NCBI RefSeq assembly: GCF_013426895.1
Contig: NZ_AP023176.1
Coordinates: 1,054,001-1,118,000, forward strand
DNA from: Paraburkholderia largidicola
GTDB taxonomy: Bacteria; Pseudomonadota; Gammaproteobacteria; Burkholderiales; Burkholderiaceae
Length of the DNA: 64,000 nt
Direction of reading: 5' to 3'
Position numbers and translations under genes: made by a program. A model generated the notes under the pieces. The model saw nothing but the letters and a program-made list of their open reading frames with translations, did no database searches and was not told the DNA's origin. Positions 34,969-43,038 of this stretch are shown one piece after another (the first letter of the stretch is position 1; each line of letters begins with the position of its first letter).

Positions 34969-35951
34969 GTCTGCAAGCGCTGGTCGAACGGATGCGCGCA
35001 AGCCGCGGCTTTCGGCACAAGACGGATATAGCCGGCGTGGTGGCGTCGCTGGCGTCGCGCTTGCCGAACGGCACGCGCGATCTCGCGCAAGCCGTTGCCG
35101 TGGGCGACGACTGCGCGGCGCTCGCCGATGGCGACGGCTATCTGCTGTTCGCGATCGAAGGGCTGGTCAGCGATTTCGTCGAGACGATGCCCTGGTTCGC
35201 TGGCTACAGCAGCGTGATGGTCAACGTCAGCGACGTGTATGCGATGGGCGGCCGGCCGCTCGCGGTCGTCGACGCGCTGTGGAGCGATGGGCTCGATGCG
35301 GCGGCGGAGATACTGGCGGGTATCGCGGCGGCATCGAATGCGTATGGCGTGCCCGTCGTAGGCGGACACAGCAATACGCGCAGCGCAGAGCCGCAACTGG
35401 CGGTGTCGATTCTCGGCCGCGCGAACGCGCTGCTGTCGAGTTTCAACGCGCGACCCGGCGACCGTCTCGTGATGGCCGTCGATCTGCGCGGCCGTTTCGA
35501 AGATCCGTATCCGTTCTGGAACGCGTCCGTTGGCGCGCCCGCTGGGCGTCTGCGCGACGATCTCGAACTGCTGCCGCAACTCGCGGAAAGCGGCCTGTGC
35601 GACGCGGCCAAGGACATCAGCATGGCGGGCGTGCTCGGCACGTCGCTGATGCTGCTCGAATGCTCGGGCGTCGGCGCGCGCATCGATCTCGACGCGATTC
35701 CGCGCCCGGAGCACGTCGATTTCGAACGCTGGCTCAGTGCGTTTCCGAGTTATGGCTTCGTGCTGTCGGTGCGCGATGAGCACGTGGATGAAGTGCTCGC
35801 GCGCTTCGCGCAGCGCGGGCTCGCATGCGCGTCGATCGGCAGCGTGGATGCATCGCGCGAGGTCGTCCTTACGCAGCAGTCCGATTCGGCCTTGCTCTGG
35901 AGCTTCAAGGACAGCGCGTTCATCGGCGCGCCCGTGAGAGCGCAAACATGA
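34965..35951 (+). CDS. Sll0787 family AIR synthase-like protein (Nit1C)
   Basis: 328 residues. It resembles the PurM/SelD/HypE ATP-binding fold: DDCAALADGDGYLLFAIEGL corresponds to the metal and ATP-binding loop, and NVSDVYAMGGRPLAVVDALW is the conserved PurM-type NVNDxxxMGGxP motif. C-terminal AKDISMAGVLGTSLMLLECS corresponds to the GxxG segment. This family transfers phosphate from ATP to activate a carbonyl or similar group. It overlaps both neighbours by four bases within the cluster. Its substrate is unknown. Confidence 0.87.
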   Translation: MSLQALVERMRASRGFRHKTDIAGVVASLASRLPNGTRDLAQAVAVGDDCAALADGDGYLLFAIEGLVSDFVETMPWFAGYSSVMVNVSDVYAMGGRPLAVVDALWSDGLDAAAEILAGIAAASNAYGVPVVGGHSNTRSAEPQLAVSILGRANALLSSFNARPGDRLVMAVDLRGRFEDPYPFWNASVGAPAGRLRDDLELLPQLAESGLCDAAKDISMAGVLGTSLMLLECSGVGARIDLDAIPRPEHVDFERWLSAFPSYGFVLSVRDEHVDEVLARFAQRGLACASIGSVDASREVVLTQQSDSALLWSFKDSAFIGAPVRAQT

Positions 35952-37129
35952 ACGGCACCGCGATGCGCATTGCGCTGTTCACGCACTCCGTCAATCCGCG
36001 CGGTGGCGTGGTGCATACGCTCGAACTCGGACGCGCACTGCATGAGGCAGGGCAGGACGTGACGATCTTCGCGCCATCCGTCGGCGGTGCGCCGATGTTC
36101 CGCGCGTCGACTTGCCGTGTCGTGCTCGCGCCCGTCGCGGCGCACGGCAACGATACGGTATCGATGGTGCGGATGCGGATCGACGCGTTGAAAACCGCGT
36201 TGATCGAAGATGGCGCGTCCGGCTTCGACGTGCTTCACGCACAGGACAGCATCAGCGGCAACGCGCTTGCCGAACTGCGCGAAGCGGGTGCGATTCGCGG
36301 CTTCGTGCGCACGGTCCATCATCTCGATACGTTCGACGACGCGCGGCTGAGCGAGTGGCAGCGTCGTGCGTTCGCGGACGCCGATGCTGTGTTCTGCGTC
36401 AGTGACACGTGGACGCATAAGATGCGCGACGCGTTCGATATTGCGGCGTCGACCGTCAATAACGGCGTTGACGTGCAGCGCTTTCGCAGTTCAAGCGAGG
36501 CAAACGACCCAGACGTTTGCATGACGCCGGGCGTTGTCGGCAAGCCGGTCGTGCTGGCCGTGGGCGGCATCGAGGCGCGCAAGAACACGCTGCAACTGCT
36601 GGAGGCGTTTGCCTTACTGAGGCAAACGCATGCCCACGCGCAACTCGTGATCGCAGGCGGCGCGAGTCTGCTGGATCACGATGCCTATACGCGCCGCTTC
36701 ATCGCGCGCGCAGCGCAACTGGGTCTGCGCATCGGGCAGGGCGAAGCAATCGTCGTCACAGGTCCGCTCGATGACGCAGCCATCCCCGCATTGATGCGGC
36801 GCGCCGATGTCGTTTCGATGGTGTCGCTGCGCGAGGGCTTCGGTCTCGTCACGCTCGAAGCGCTGGCGGCAGGCGCGCCCGTCGTCGTGTCGCAGATCGA
36901 ACCCTTCACTGGTTATCTCGACGAACGCGTCTGCTGCTGGGCACAACCCGACGACGCCGCCAGCATCGCCGATGCACTGCGCCGCGCGCTGCACGATCGC
37001 GGCGGCATCGACTTCGAACATGCGGTCCCCGAGCTGCTTGCACGCTTCAGTTGGCGCGAAAGCGCGCATCGACATATCGCGCTGTACGCGAGCCATGTGC
37101 AGCACCTCATGCAAGCGCTCAGCGCCTGA
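35948..37129 (+). CDS. MSMEG_0565 family GT4 glycosyltransferase (Nit1C)
   Basis: 393 residues. The N-terminal lobe begins IALFTHSVNPRGGVVHTLEL, and the C-terminal lobe has the donor-binding features of GT4 enzymes: VLAVGGIEARKNTLQLLEAF, then SLREGFGLVTLEALAAGAPV followed by VVS, with the E-x7-E motif. It should add a sugar from a nucleotide donor to the cluster's product. The start overlaps the AIR-synthase-like stop by four bases, and a 23-base gap precedes the small MSMEG_0570 gene. Confidence 0.88.
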   Translation: MNGTAMRIALFTHSVNPRGGVVHTLELGRALHEAGQDVTIFAPSVGGAPMFRASTCRVVLAPVAAHGNDTVSMVRMRIDALKTALIEDGASGFDVLHAQDSISGNALAELREAGAIRGFVRTVHHLDTFDDARLSEWQRRAFADADAVFCVSDTWTHKMRDAFDIAASTVNNGVDVQRFRSSSEANDPDVCMTPGVVGKPVVLAVGGIEARKNTLQLLEAFALLRQTHAHAQLVIAGGASLLDHDAYTRRFIARAAQLGLRIGQGEAIVVTGPLDDAAIPALMRRADVVSMVSLREGFGLVTLEALAAGAPVVVSQIEPFTGYLDERVCCWAQPDDAASIADALRRALHDRGGIDFEHAVPELLARFSWRESAHRHIALYASHVQHLMQALSA

Positions 37130-37152
37130 ATCTCTCAATCAAAGGAAACGTG

Positions 37153-37437
37153 ATGCCAGTCATGCACTTCAGGGTCCAGTGGCCGGACGGCAGCGAGGCC
37201 AACTGCTATTCGCCTTCGACCGTAGTCGGCGAGTTTTTCGTTGCCGGACAACGTTATGCGCTTGGCGATTTCGTCGACAGGGCACGCGAGGCGCTGCATA
37301 TCGGCTCGGAACGCGTGCGCGAGAAGTACGGCTTCGCGTGCTCGGCGGCGATGGATCAGCTTGCGCAGATCGAAGCTCAGGCGCAGCGCTTCGCTACCGA
37401 TCCGCAAGCGGAAGTCCAGGTCGTCGAACTTTTGTGA
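37153..37437 (+). CDS. MSMEG_0570 family small protein (Nit1C)
   Basis: 94 residues with an AAAGGAAA ribosome site. The sequence MHFRVQWPDGSEANCYSPST is distinctive of the MSMEG_0570 family, which occurs only in Nit1C clusters. A single Cys (C17-18 region) and FACSAAMDQL contain the only cysteines. It is too small for a full enzyme domain and may be an accessory subunit or a small substrate-binding protein. Function unknown. Confidence 0.83.
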   Translation: MPVMHFRVQWPDGSEANCYSPSTVVGEFFVAGQRYALGDFVDRAREALHIGSERVREKYGFACSAAMDQLAQIEAQAQRFATDPQAEVQVVELL

Positions 37438-37457
37438 ACCGAACGCAGGAAAGAATC

Positions 37458-38750
37458 ATGTCGAACGCAAACACTCTCGCTCCCGATGCAACGAACTCGG
37501 TTCCCCATCATACGGTGATCGTCGTAGGCGGCGGACAGGCCGGACTGTCGATCAGCTACTACCTGAAAGAGGCGGGCATCGATCATCTGGTGATCGAAAA
37601 GCACACGGTCACGCATACATGGCGCTCGCAGCGCTGGGATGCGTTCTGCCTCGTCACGCCGAACTGGCAATGCGCGCTGCCGGGCTACCCGTATCGCGGC
37701 GACGATCCGCACGGCTTTATGAAGAAGGACGAGATCATCGCGTATCTGGACGGCTTCATCGCGATGGTCGATGCGCCCGTGCTCGAACATACGGAAGTCC
37801 GCAAGATCAAGCGCCTGGCATCAGGCGGCTATGTCGTGTCGACGTCGAATGGCGACTTCACGGCCGATCAGGTCGTGGTGGCTTCAGGCGGCTATCACAC
37901 GCCCATCGTGCCGCGCATGGCCGAACGTTTGCCTGCTGACATCGTGCAGTTGCAGTCGTCGCATTACCGCAATCCGCAGGCGCTGCCCGAAGGCGCGGTG
38001 CTCGTCGTGGGCTCGGGGCAGTCGGGCGCGCAGATCGCGGAAGACCTGCATCTGGCGGGCCGCAAGGTGTATCTGGCCGTCGGTGAAGCACCGCGTTGCG
38101 CGCGCTTCTATCGCGGCCGCGATGTGGTCGACTGGCTCGCGGACATGCGCTATTACGACATGCCCGTCGATCAGCATCCGCTGCGCGAAGGCGTGCGCGA
38201 CAACACGAACCACTATGTGACGGGCCGCGACGGCGGACGCGATATCGACTTGCGGCGCTTTGCGCTCGAAGGCATGGAACTGTATGGCAGGCTCGACGAT
38301 CTGCGCGACGGCCGTCTGCAGTTCGCGCCCAATCTGATCGATGCCCTCGATAGCGCCGACGACACGTATAACCGGATCAACGCGAGCATCGACGGCTTCA
38401 TCGAGAAGCATGGATTCGACGCGCCGGCCGGTACGCCTTATGCACCCGTGTGGCGGCCCGAAGGCGAACGCACGTCGCTCGATCTCGCGGCAAGCGGCAT
38501 CACGTCGATTGTCTGGTGCATCGGCTTCAGGCCGGATTTCAGCTGGATCGATGCGCCTGTCTTCAACGGACGCGGTTATCCCGCGCATGTTCGCGGCATC
38601 ACGCCGCAAGCGGGCTTGTATTTCATCGGGCTGCCGTGGCTGCATACATGGGGATCGGGCCGCTTCTCCGGCATCGCGCGCGATGCCGGGCATGTGGTCG
38701 ATACGATCCGTTCATCCATCGACGCAGCGTCGACGAGTCTCGCGGCGTGA
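37458..38750 (+). CDS. MSMEG_0569 family flavin-dependent oxidoreductase (Nit1C)
   Basis: 430 residues. The FAD-binding motif is TVIVVGGGQAGLSISYYLKE, the NADPH-binding motif is VLVVGSGQSGAQIAEDLHLA, and the Baeyer-Villiger/flavin monooxygenase-like fingerprint region is present as WRSQRWDAFCLVTPNWQCAL. It resembles class B flavin monooxygenases that hydroxylate N or S atoms or insert oxygen beside a carbonyl. In Nit1C it may oxidise an amine toward an oxime or nitrile precursor; that step is inferred. The hot-dog protein gene follows at once. Confidence 0.88.
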   Translation: MSNANTLAPDATNSVPHHTVIVVGGGQAGLSISYYLKEAGIDHLVIEKHTVTHTWRSQRWDAFCLVTPNWQCALPGYPYRGDDPHGFMKKDEIIAYLDGFIAMVDAPVLEHTEVRKIKRLASGGYVVSTSNGDFTADQVVVASGGYHTPIVPRMAERLPADIVQLQSSHYRNPQALPEGAVLVVGSGQSGAQIAEDLHLAGRKVYLAVGEAPRCARFYRGRDVVDWLADMRYYDMPVDQHPLREGVRDNTNHYVTGRDGGRDIDLRRFALEGMELYGRLDDLRDGRLQFAPNLIDALDSADDTYNRINASIDGFIEKHGFDAPAGTPYAPVWRPEGERTSLDLAASGITSIVWCIGFRPDFSWIDAPVFNGRGYPAHVRGITPQAGLYFIGLPWLHTWGSGRFSGIARDAGHVVDTIRSSIDAASTSLAA

Positions 38751-38752
38751 GC

Positions 38753-39568
38753 ATGATCCAACGCTATCGCGCGGGCATGCCGCAATTGAGCTACACGGGG
38801 CTGTCGGAAAACTGGTTGCTCAAGGAGTGCGGGCATCGCCATTGGGAGGCGCTTGCCGCGCATGCGGGCCGCGAGCAGACGGACTTTCACGACGACGACG
38901 GCGGGCGTTCGTATGCGGCGTTTACGGCGATTCGACTGCAAACGGGCGGCCTCGACTCGATCGGCGAAAACGACACGTTCGACATTCGCAGCACCCTGTG
39001 CAGAACGGGACCCGTGCGTCATTTCAGCACGCATCGCATCATGCGCGGCGAGACGGAGATTGCGGAACTGTCGATGTCGTCGGCATTCGTCACGCGCGGC
39101 GAGCCGCGCAGCAACCGTTGCGTCGCGCGCGCGGCGCTGGCGGCGCTGCCCGGTGGCGTCGAGCCGATGCCCGAACCTGCGTTGCAGATGATGCAGATGA
39201 GCAAGCGTCTGCGGGCGGCAGACCGCGCCGCGCTGCCGGAACTCGCGCCCGCGACCGACGAACCGATTGAATTTCTTCCTTGCCCGAACAGCGATTTCAA
39301 CGGCGCGGACTTCCTTTATTTCGCGAGTTTTCAGGCGTTTGTCGATCGCGCCGAATGGCAATGGCGACGCTTCGACGAGCCGCCGCTGGTCGCGAGCCGC
39401 TCGTTGTTCTACTACGGCAATGTCGATGTCGGCGATACATTGAGCCTGCGTGTGGTTGGCAGCGCAGAAGACGAACGGGGCATCCGGCACTGGACGGAAG
39501 TGCGCCGCAAGAGCGACGGCATGAAGATCGCCGATGTCACGACGGAGAAGCGCTGGAGGCGCCGATGA
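38753..39568 (+). CDS. Pnap_2097/LnmK-like double hot-dog protein
   Basis: 271 residues from ATG 38753; a GTG at 38747 overlapping the previous stop would add two residues. Features are MPQLSYTGLSENWLLKECGH at the start, a strand-rich first half, and a second half with CPNSDFNGADFLYFASFQAF and SRSLFYYGNVDVGDTLSLRV, consistent with two hot-dog folds as in LnmK of leinamycin biosynthesis. LnmK loads methylmalonyl-CoA onto a carrier protein and decarboxylates it to propionyl. The next gene, overlapping by four bases, is a methylmalonyl-CoA mutase, which supports acyl-CoA chemistry. No carrier protein is visible in the window. Confidence 0.65.
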   Translation: MIQRYRAGMPQLSYTGLSENWLLKECGHRHWEALAAHAGREQTDFHDDDGGRSYAAFTAIRLQTGGLDSIGENDTFDIRSTLCRTGPVRHFSTHRIMRGETEIAELSMSSAFVTRGEPRSNRCVARAALAALPGGVEPMPEPALQMMQMSKRLRAADRAALPELAPATDEPIEFLPCPNSDFNGADFLYFASFQAFVDRAEWQWRRFDEPPLVASRSLFYYGNVDVGDTLSLRVVGSAEDERGIRHWTEVRRKSDGMKIADVTTEKRWRRR

Positions 39569-41646
39569 GCACGACACGCGCACGCCGCCGCGCTGTGCCG
39601 CTCAAGCGCGTCTATACGCGCGCGGATATCGAAGGCATTGCGCATGTGGACAGCATGCCGGGAGAAGCGCCGTTCGTGCGTGGGCCGTTCGCTTCGATGT
39701 ACACCGAAAAGCCGTGGACGATTCGCCAGTACGCAGGCTACGCGCAAGCCGCCGATACGAACCTCGCCTTCCGCACCGCGCTGGCGGAAGGCACGCAAGG
39801 TCTCTCGGTCGCATTCGATCTGCCGACCCAGCGCGGTTACGATTCGGACGACCCCGCAGTCAGCGCGGACGTCGGGATGACGGGCGTGGCCATCGATACG
39901 GTCGAAGACATGGCACGGCTTTTCGAAGACATACCGCTCGACCGCGTGTCGGTATCGATGACGATGAACGGGGCTGTCTTGCCCGTGCTCGGCGCGTTTA
40001 TCGTCGCGGCGGACGAAAGCGGCGTGCATGCATCGCAACTGCGGGGCACGATCCAGAACGACATCCTGAAAGAGTTCATGGTGCGCAACACGGGCATCTT
40101 CGCGCCCGAGCCTTCGCTGCGCATCGCCGCCGATGTGGCCGCCCATCTTGCGCAACAGGTGCCGCGCTTCAATGCACTGTCGGTCTCCGGCTATCACTTT
40201 CAGGAAGCGGGTGCGGACGCCGTGCTCGAACTCGCGCTGACGATGGCCAATGCGCGCACCTATGTCGACACCCTCGTCGCACGCGGCATGCACGCAAACG
40301 ACGCGTGTGAGCGCATGAGTTTCTTCTTCGGTGTCGGCACGGATTTTTATGTCGAGGTCGCGAAACTGCGCGCCGCGCGGCTGTTGTGGTCGGAGATCGC
40401 ATCGCATAGCGGCGCCACGTCGGACAAGGGCCGCGCGCTGCGCATGCATTGCCAGACGTCGGGCTGGTCGCTGACGGCGCAAAAACCGATGAACAACGTC
40501 GTGCGGACGACGGTCGAGGCGCTCGCGGCTGTGTTCGGCGGCACGCAGTCGTTACATACCAATGCGTACGACGAAGCGCTGGCGCTGCCTTGCGCGGAGT
40601 CTTCGCGGCTCGCGCGCGATACGCAACTGGTGCTTCAGCACGAGACGGGCGTCTGCGATGTAGTCGATCCATGGGCCGGGTCGTACATGATGGAAGCCCT
40701 GACGGCCGATATCGCAAGCCGGGTGCGTGCCGTGCTCGATGAGATCGACGCGAGCGGCGGCGTCGTCGAGGCGATACGTTCGGGCTGGGTACGCGCGCGT
40801 ATTCATGAATCGGCACTGCGCATGCAGGCGGATATCGAAAGCGGGCAACGCGTGATTGTGGGCGTCAACCGCTTTATGACGGACGACGAGGACGAGCCGC
40901 TTGTCACGCAGGCGCAGGACGCTGCGCAGATTCGCACGCTGCAGGCACGCCGCGTCGCGCAGGTGAAGCGATCGCGCGATGCGACACGTGTGCGCGACAC
41001 GCTTGCCGCGTTGCAACGGGCGGCACGCGATGGCGAAGGCAACCTGCTTGAATTGACCATCGCATGCATGCGTGCGCGTGCGACAGTCGGCGAATGCACG
41101 CAGGCACTGGAAGCTGTTTGGCCCCGGCACACGGTGGATTTACCGGTATCGGCGCAAGTGTACGGCGAGATGCTGTCGTCCGACGCCGAATGGATGAACG
41201 CCCGCGCAGCCGTGCAACGTGTCACGAAGCAACTGGGGCGCGCGCCGCACATCTTGCTGGCAAAGCTCGGCCAGGATGGTCACGACCGGGGCGCGCGTAT
41301 CGTCGCTGCCGCGCTCGGGGATGCGGGCTTCAACGTGACGACGGGCGCGATGTTCGCGTCGGCAGAGGCAGTCAGCGAACTGGCGTCGAAGCACGATGTC
41401 GATGTGATCGGCGTGTCGTCGCTGGCAGGCGCGCATGTCGAACTGGTGTCGGGTCTGCTCGAAGCACTGCGTGACAAAGGCTCGCACATTCCCATCGTGA
41501 TCGGCGGAAACATCGACAGCGCGAGCTGGCATGCATTGAAGAAGCGGGGCGTCGCCAGATGCTTTCCGACAGGTGCGAGCATCGGGACTATCGTGACGGA
41601 GCTGGCGACATACATCTCCGAGATCGATTTCGCAGCGGTCTCATAG
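39565..41646 (+). CDS. Methylmalonyl-CoA mutase, single-chain, adenosylcobalamin-dependent
   Basis: 693 residues from ATG 39565, somewhat shorter than the usual 710-730. The substrate barrel has KPWTIRQYAGYA and GTIQNDILKEFMVRNT; Y56 and R174 correspond to the Tyr and Arg that define methylmalonyl specificity, and H211 in SVSGYHFQEAG is the catalytic His. The B12 domain has KLGQDGHDRGARI, where H573 is the lower cobalt ligand. It interconverts succinyl-CoA and methylmalonyl-CoA. Placed at the end of the Nit1C operon with a LnmK-like gene, it probably supplies an acyl unit; no MeaB-type chaperone gene is adjacent. Confidence 0.9.
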   Translation: MSTTRARRRAVPLKRVYTRADIEGIAHVDSMPGEAPFVRGPFASMYTEKPWTIRQYAGYAQAADTNLAFRTALAEGTQGLSVAFDLPTQRGYDSDDPAVSADVGMTGVAIDTVEDMARLFEDIPLDRVSVSMTMNGAVLPVLGAFIVAADESGVHASQLRGTIQNDILKEFMVRNTGIFAPEPSLRIAADVAAHLAQQVPRFNALSVSGYHFQEAGADAVLELALTMANARTYVDTLVARGMHANDACERMSFFFGVGTDFYVEVAKLRAARLLWSEIASHSGATSDKGRALRMHCQTSGWSLTAQKPMNNVVRTTVEALAAVFGGTQSLHTNAYDEALALPCAESSRLARDTQLVLQHETGVCDVVDPWAGSYMMEALTADIASRVRAVLDEIDASGGVVEAIRSGWVRARIHESALRMQADIESGQRVIVGVNRFMTDDEDEPLVTQAQDAAQIRTLQARRVAQVKRSRDATRVRDTLAALQRAARDGEGNLLELTIACMRARATVGECTQALEAVWPRHTVDLPVSAQVYGEMLSSDAEWMNARAAVQRVTKQLGRAPHILLAKLGQDGHDRGARIVAAALGDAGFNVTTGAMFASAEAVSELASKHDVDVIGVSSLAGAHVELVSGLLEALRDKGSHIPIVIGGNIDSASWHALKKRGVARCFPTGASIGTIVTELATYISEIDFAAVS

Positions 41647-41672
41647 CGTTACGAGACTACTACCGCCGCGAG

Positions 41673-41700
41673 CCCGATCCCCGATCCCCGATCCCCGATC
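41673..41700. repeat. Four perfect tandem copies of a 7-bp unit
   Basis: CCCGATC is repeated four times without interruption between the mutase stop (41646) and the stop codon of the minus-strand gene at 41699, touching its last bases. Such short tandem arrays can change copy number by slippage. Here the change would alter the 3' ends of two convergent genes. Confidence 0.9.
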
Positions 41701-42025
41701 AATATCCGTAACCGCCCTGACACGGCACATAGGCGCGTTGATAGCTGTCGTAGCAAGCGTTCGACGGCGGTTGCGAATAAGCCGGTTGCGCGTACACGGG
41801 TTGCTGATAGACAGGTTGTTGATACACCGGTTGCGCGTACGCGGGCTGTGCATTGGCAACCGACGTCACGAGCGCACCGAGCACGGCACCTCCGATCAGC
41901 GCCCCCACGATCGCGCCGCCATCGACGCCGCCGCCACGGCCCCAGCCGCCGCGCCCGTGCGCCGATGCCTGCTGGGCCACCGACAAGCTACCGATCATCA
42001 ACAAGACAAGCGCTGCGCGTTTCAT
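41699..42025 (-). CDS. Exported glycine-zipper protein with Pro-Tyr-Gln repeats
   Basis: 108 residues from ATG 42025, with GGAGA seven bases upstream. A cleavable signal peptide ends QQASAHG; then a Gly/Arg-rich stretch, a glycine-zipper-like hydrophobic segment (GGAIVGALIGGAVLGALVTS), and a repeat region of AQPVYQQPVYQQPVYAQPAY follow. Two cysteines near the C-terminus (NACYDSYQRAYVPCQGGYGY) could form a disulfide. Probably a surface or periplasmic protein; function unknown. It converges on the mutase gene. Confidence 0.7.
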   Translation of the reverse strand: MKRAALVLLMIGSLSVAQQASAHGRGGWGRGGGVDGGAIVGALIGGAVLGALVTSVANAQPAYAQPVYQQPVYQQPVYAQPAYSQPPSNACYDSYQRAYVPCQGGYGY

Positions 42026-42146
42026 GATGGTTCTCCGCTTTCCGTTTAACGGGTTGATGGAGACCATCTTAATCAGCACTCGATGAAATAACTTATGCAG
42101 TTGGTAACCGCACATTTCAACGCTTACAAATACCGTAGCGGGCCGG

Positions 42147-42881
42147 TCAGACGCTGAACTGTCGTCCGACGTAGTCGATGTGCACGTACATTGCCTGTTG
42201 CGCGGCATCCGGATTCCCCTCACGAATCGCGTAATAGATCGATTCGTGCTGGCGCAAGCGGCTGCGTGCCTGCTCGGCTGCATTCGCGTTGTTGACGGTT
42301 GCGTCGTATGTGTTGCTTGCAATGTGTTCGCGCAACATGCCGATCACGCTCGCATAGAACTGATCGAGCAGCCGGTTTTGGGACGCTGCAACGAGCGCCG
42401 TATGGAATTCACCGTCGGTGGCGGCTTCCTTATCGACGTCCTTGCCTGCAACCGCGTCGCGCATGCGTTCGAGCACGCCCTCGAAACGTTCGAGTTCCCG
42501 GTGCGACGCACGTTGCGCGGCGAAACGCGCGGCGGCGCACTCGAACACCAGGCGGAATTCAAGCGTTTCGGAACGCAGCGGCGGGGTATCGGCGATCAGC
42601 TGAAGCCACGGCGCCGCCAGTGACGCGGGCTTGCTGCGCAGCAGATAGACGCCGCTACCGCGTCGCGCTTCCAGAAGACCTTTGGTTGCGAGGCGTCCAA
42701 TCGCTTCGCGTACCGTCGCGCGCGACACGCCCAGCGACTCCGCGAGCATGCGTTCGGACGGCAAGCGTTCGTCAGGCTGCCAGCGACCTGCCTGAATGCC
42801 CGACTCGATGTGGCGGATTGTCTGCGCCAATGCGCCCGCTGCTTTCAAACGACTTTCCACAATTGATCCTTCATCAGCCAC
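42147..42881 (-). CDS. GntR-family regulator, FCD subgroup, of the sugar-acid operon
   Basis: 244 residues. The winged helix is LPSERMLAESLGVSRATVRE followed by AIGRLATKGLLEARRGSGVY, and the C-terminal FCD domain contains EFRLVFECAAARFAAQRASH and FHTALVAASQNRLLDQFYAS. It resembles UxuR/ExuR-type regulators of hexuronate metabolism. It is divergent from the dehydratase-KdgT genes, and a palindromic TGGCC-T-GACCA site lies between them, so it is probably their repressor with a uronate or aldarate as inducer. Confidence 0.9.
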   Translation of the reverse strand: MADEGSIVESRLKAAGALAQTIRHIESGIQAGRWQPDERLPSERMLAESLGVSRATVREAIGRLATKGLLEARRGSGVYLLRSKPASLAAPWLQLIADTPPLRSETLEFRLVFECAAARFAAQRASHRELERFEGVLERMRDAVAGKDVDKEAATDGEFHTALVAASQNRLLDQFYASVIGMLREHIASNTYDATVNNANAAEQARSRLRQHESIYYAIREGNPDAAQQAMYVHIDYVGRQFSV

Positions 42882-42915
42882 ACCGGGGAAGGCCTGTTTT
42901 CAACCCGATGAAAAG

Positions 42916-42926
42916 TGGCCTGACCA
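42916..42926. promoter_or_regulatory. FadR/UxuR-like operator between GntR and dehydratase genes
   Basis: TGGCCTGACCA is a near-palindrome, one base from TGGTC-N-GACCA, the core recognised by FCD-type GntR regulators; flanking AAA and TTT continue the symmetry. It lies 35 bases before the GntR start and 113 bases before the dehydratase start. Confidence 0.55.
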
Positions 42927-43038
42927 GTTTGCGTGTCCAATCGGGCCGACCGCAATATGAGTCCGCGCCGGCAAACGCTCCGCACGTCAGCAGAGAGTGT
43001 CGCCCGTGCTAACCCACAATCCGAACAGGAGGATCATG

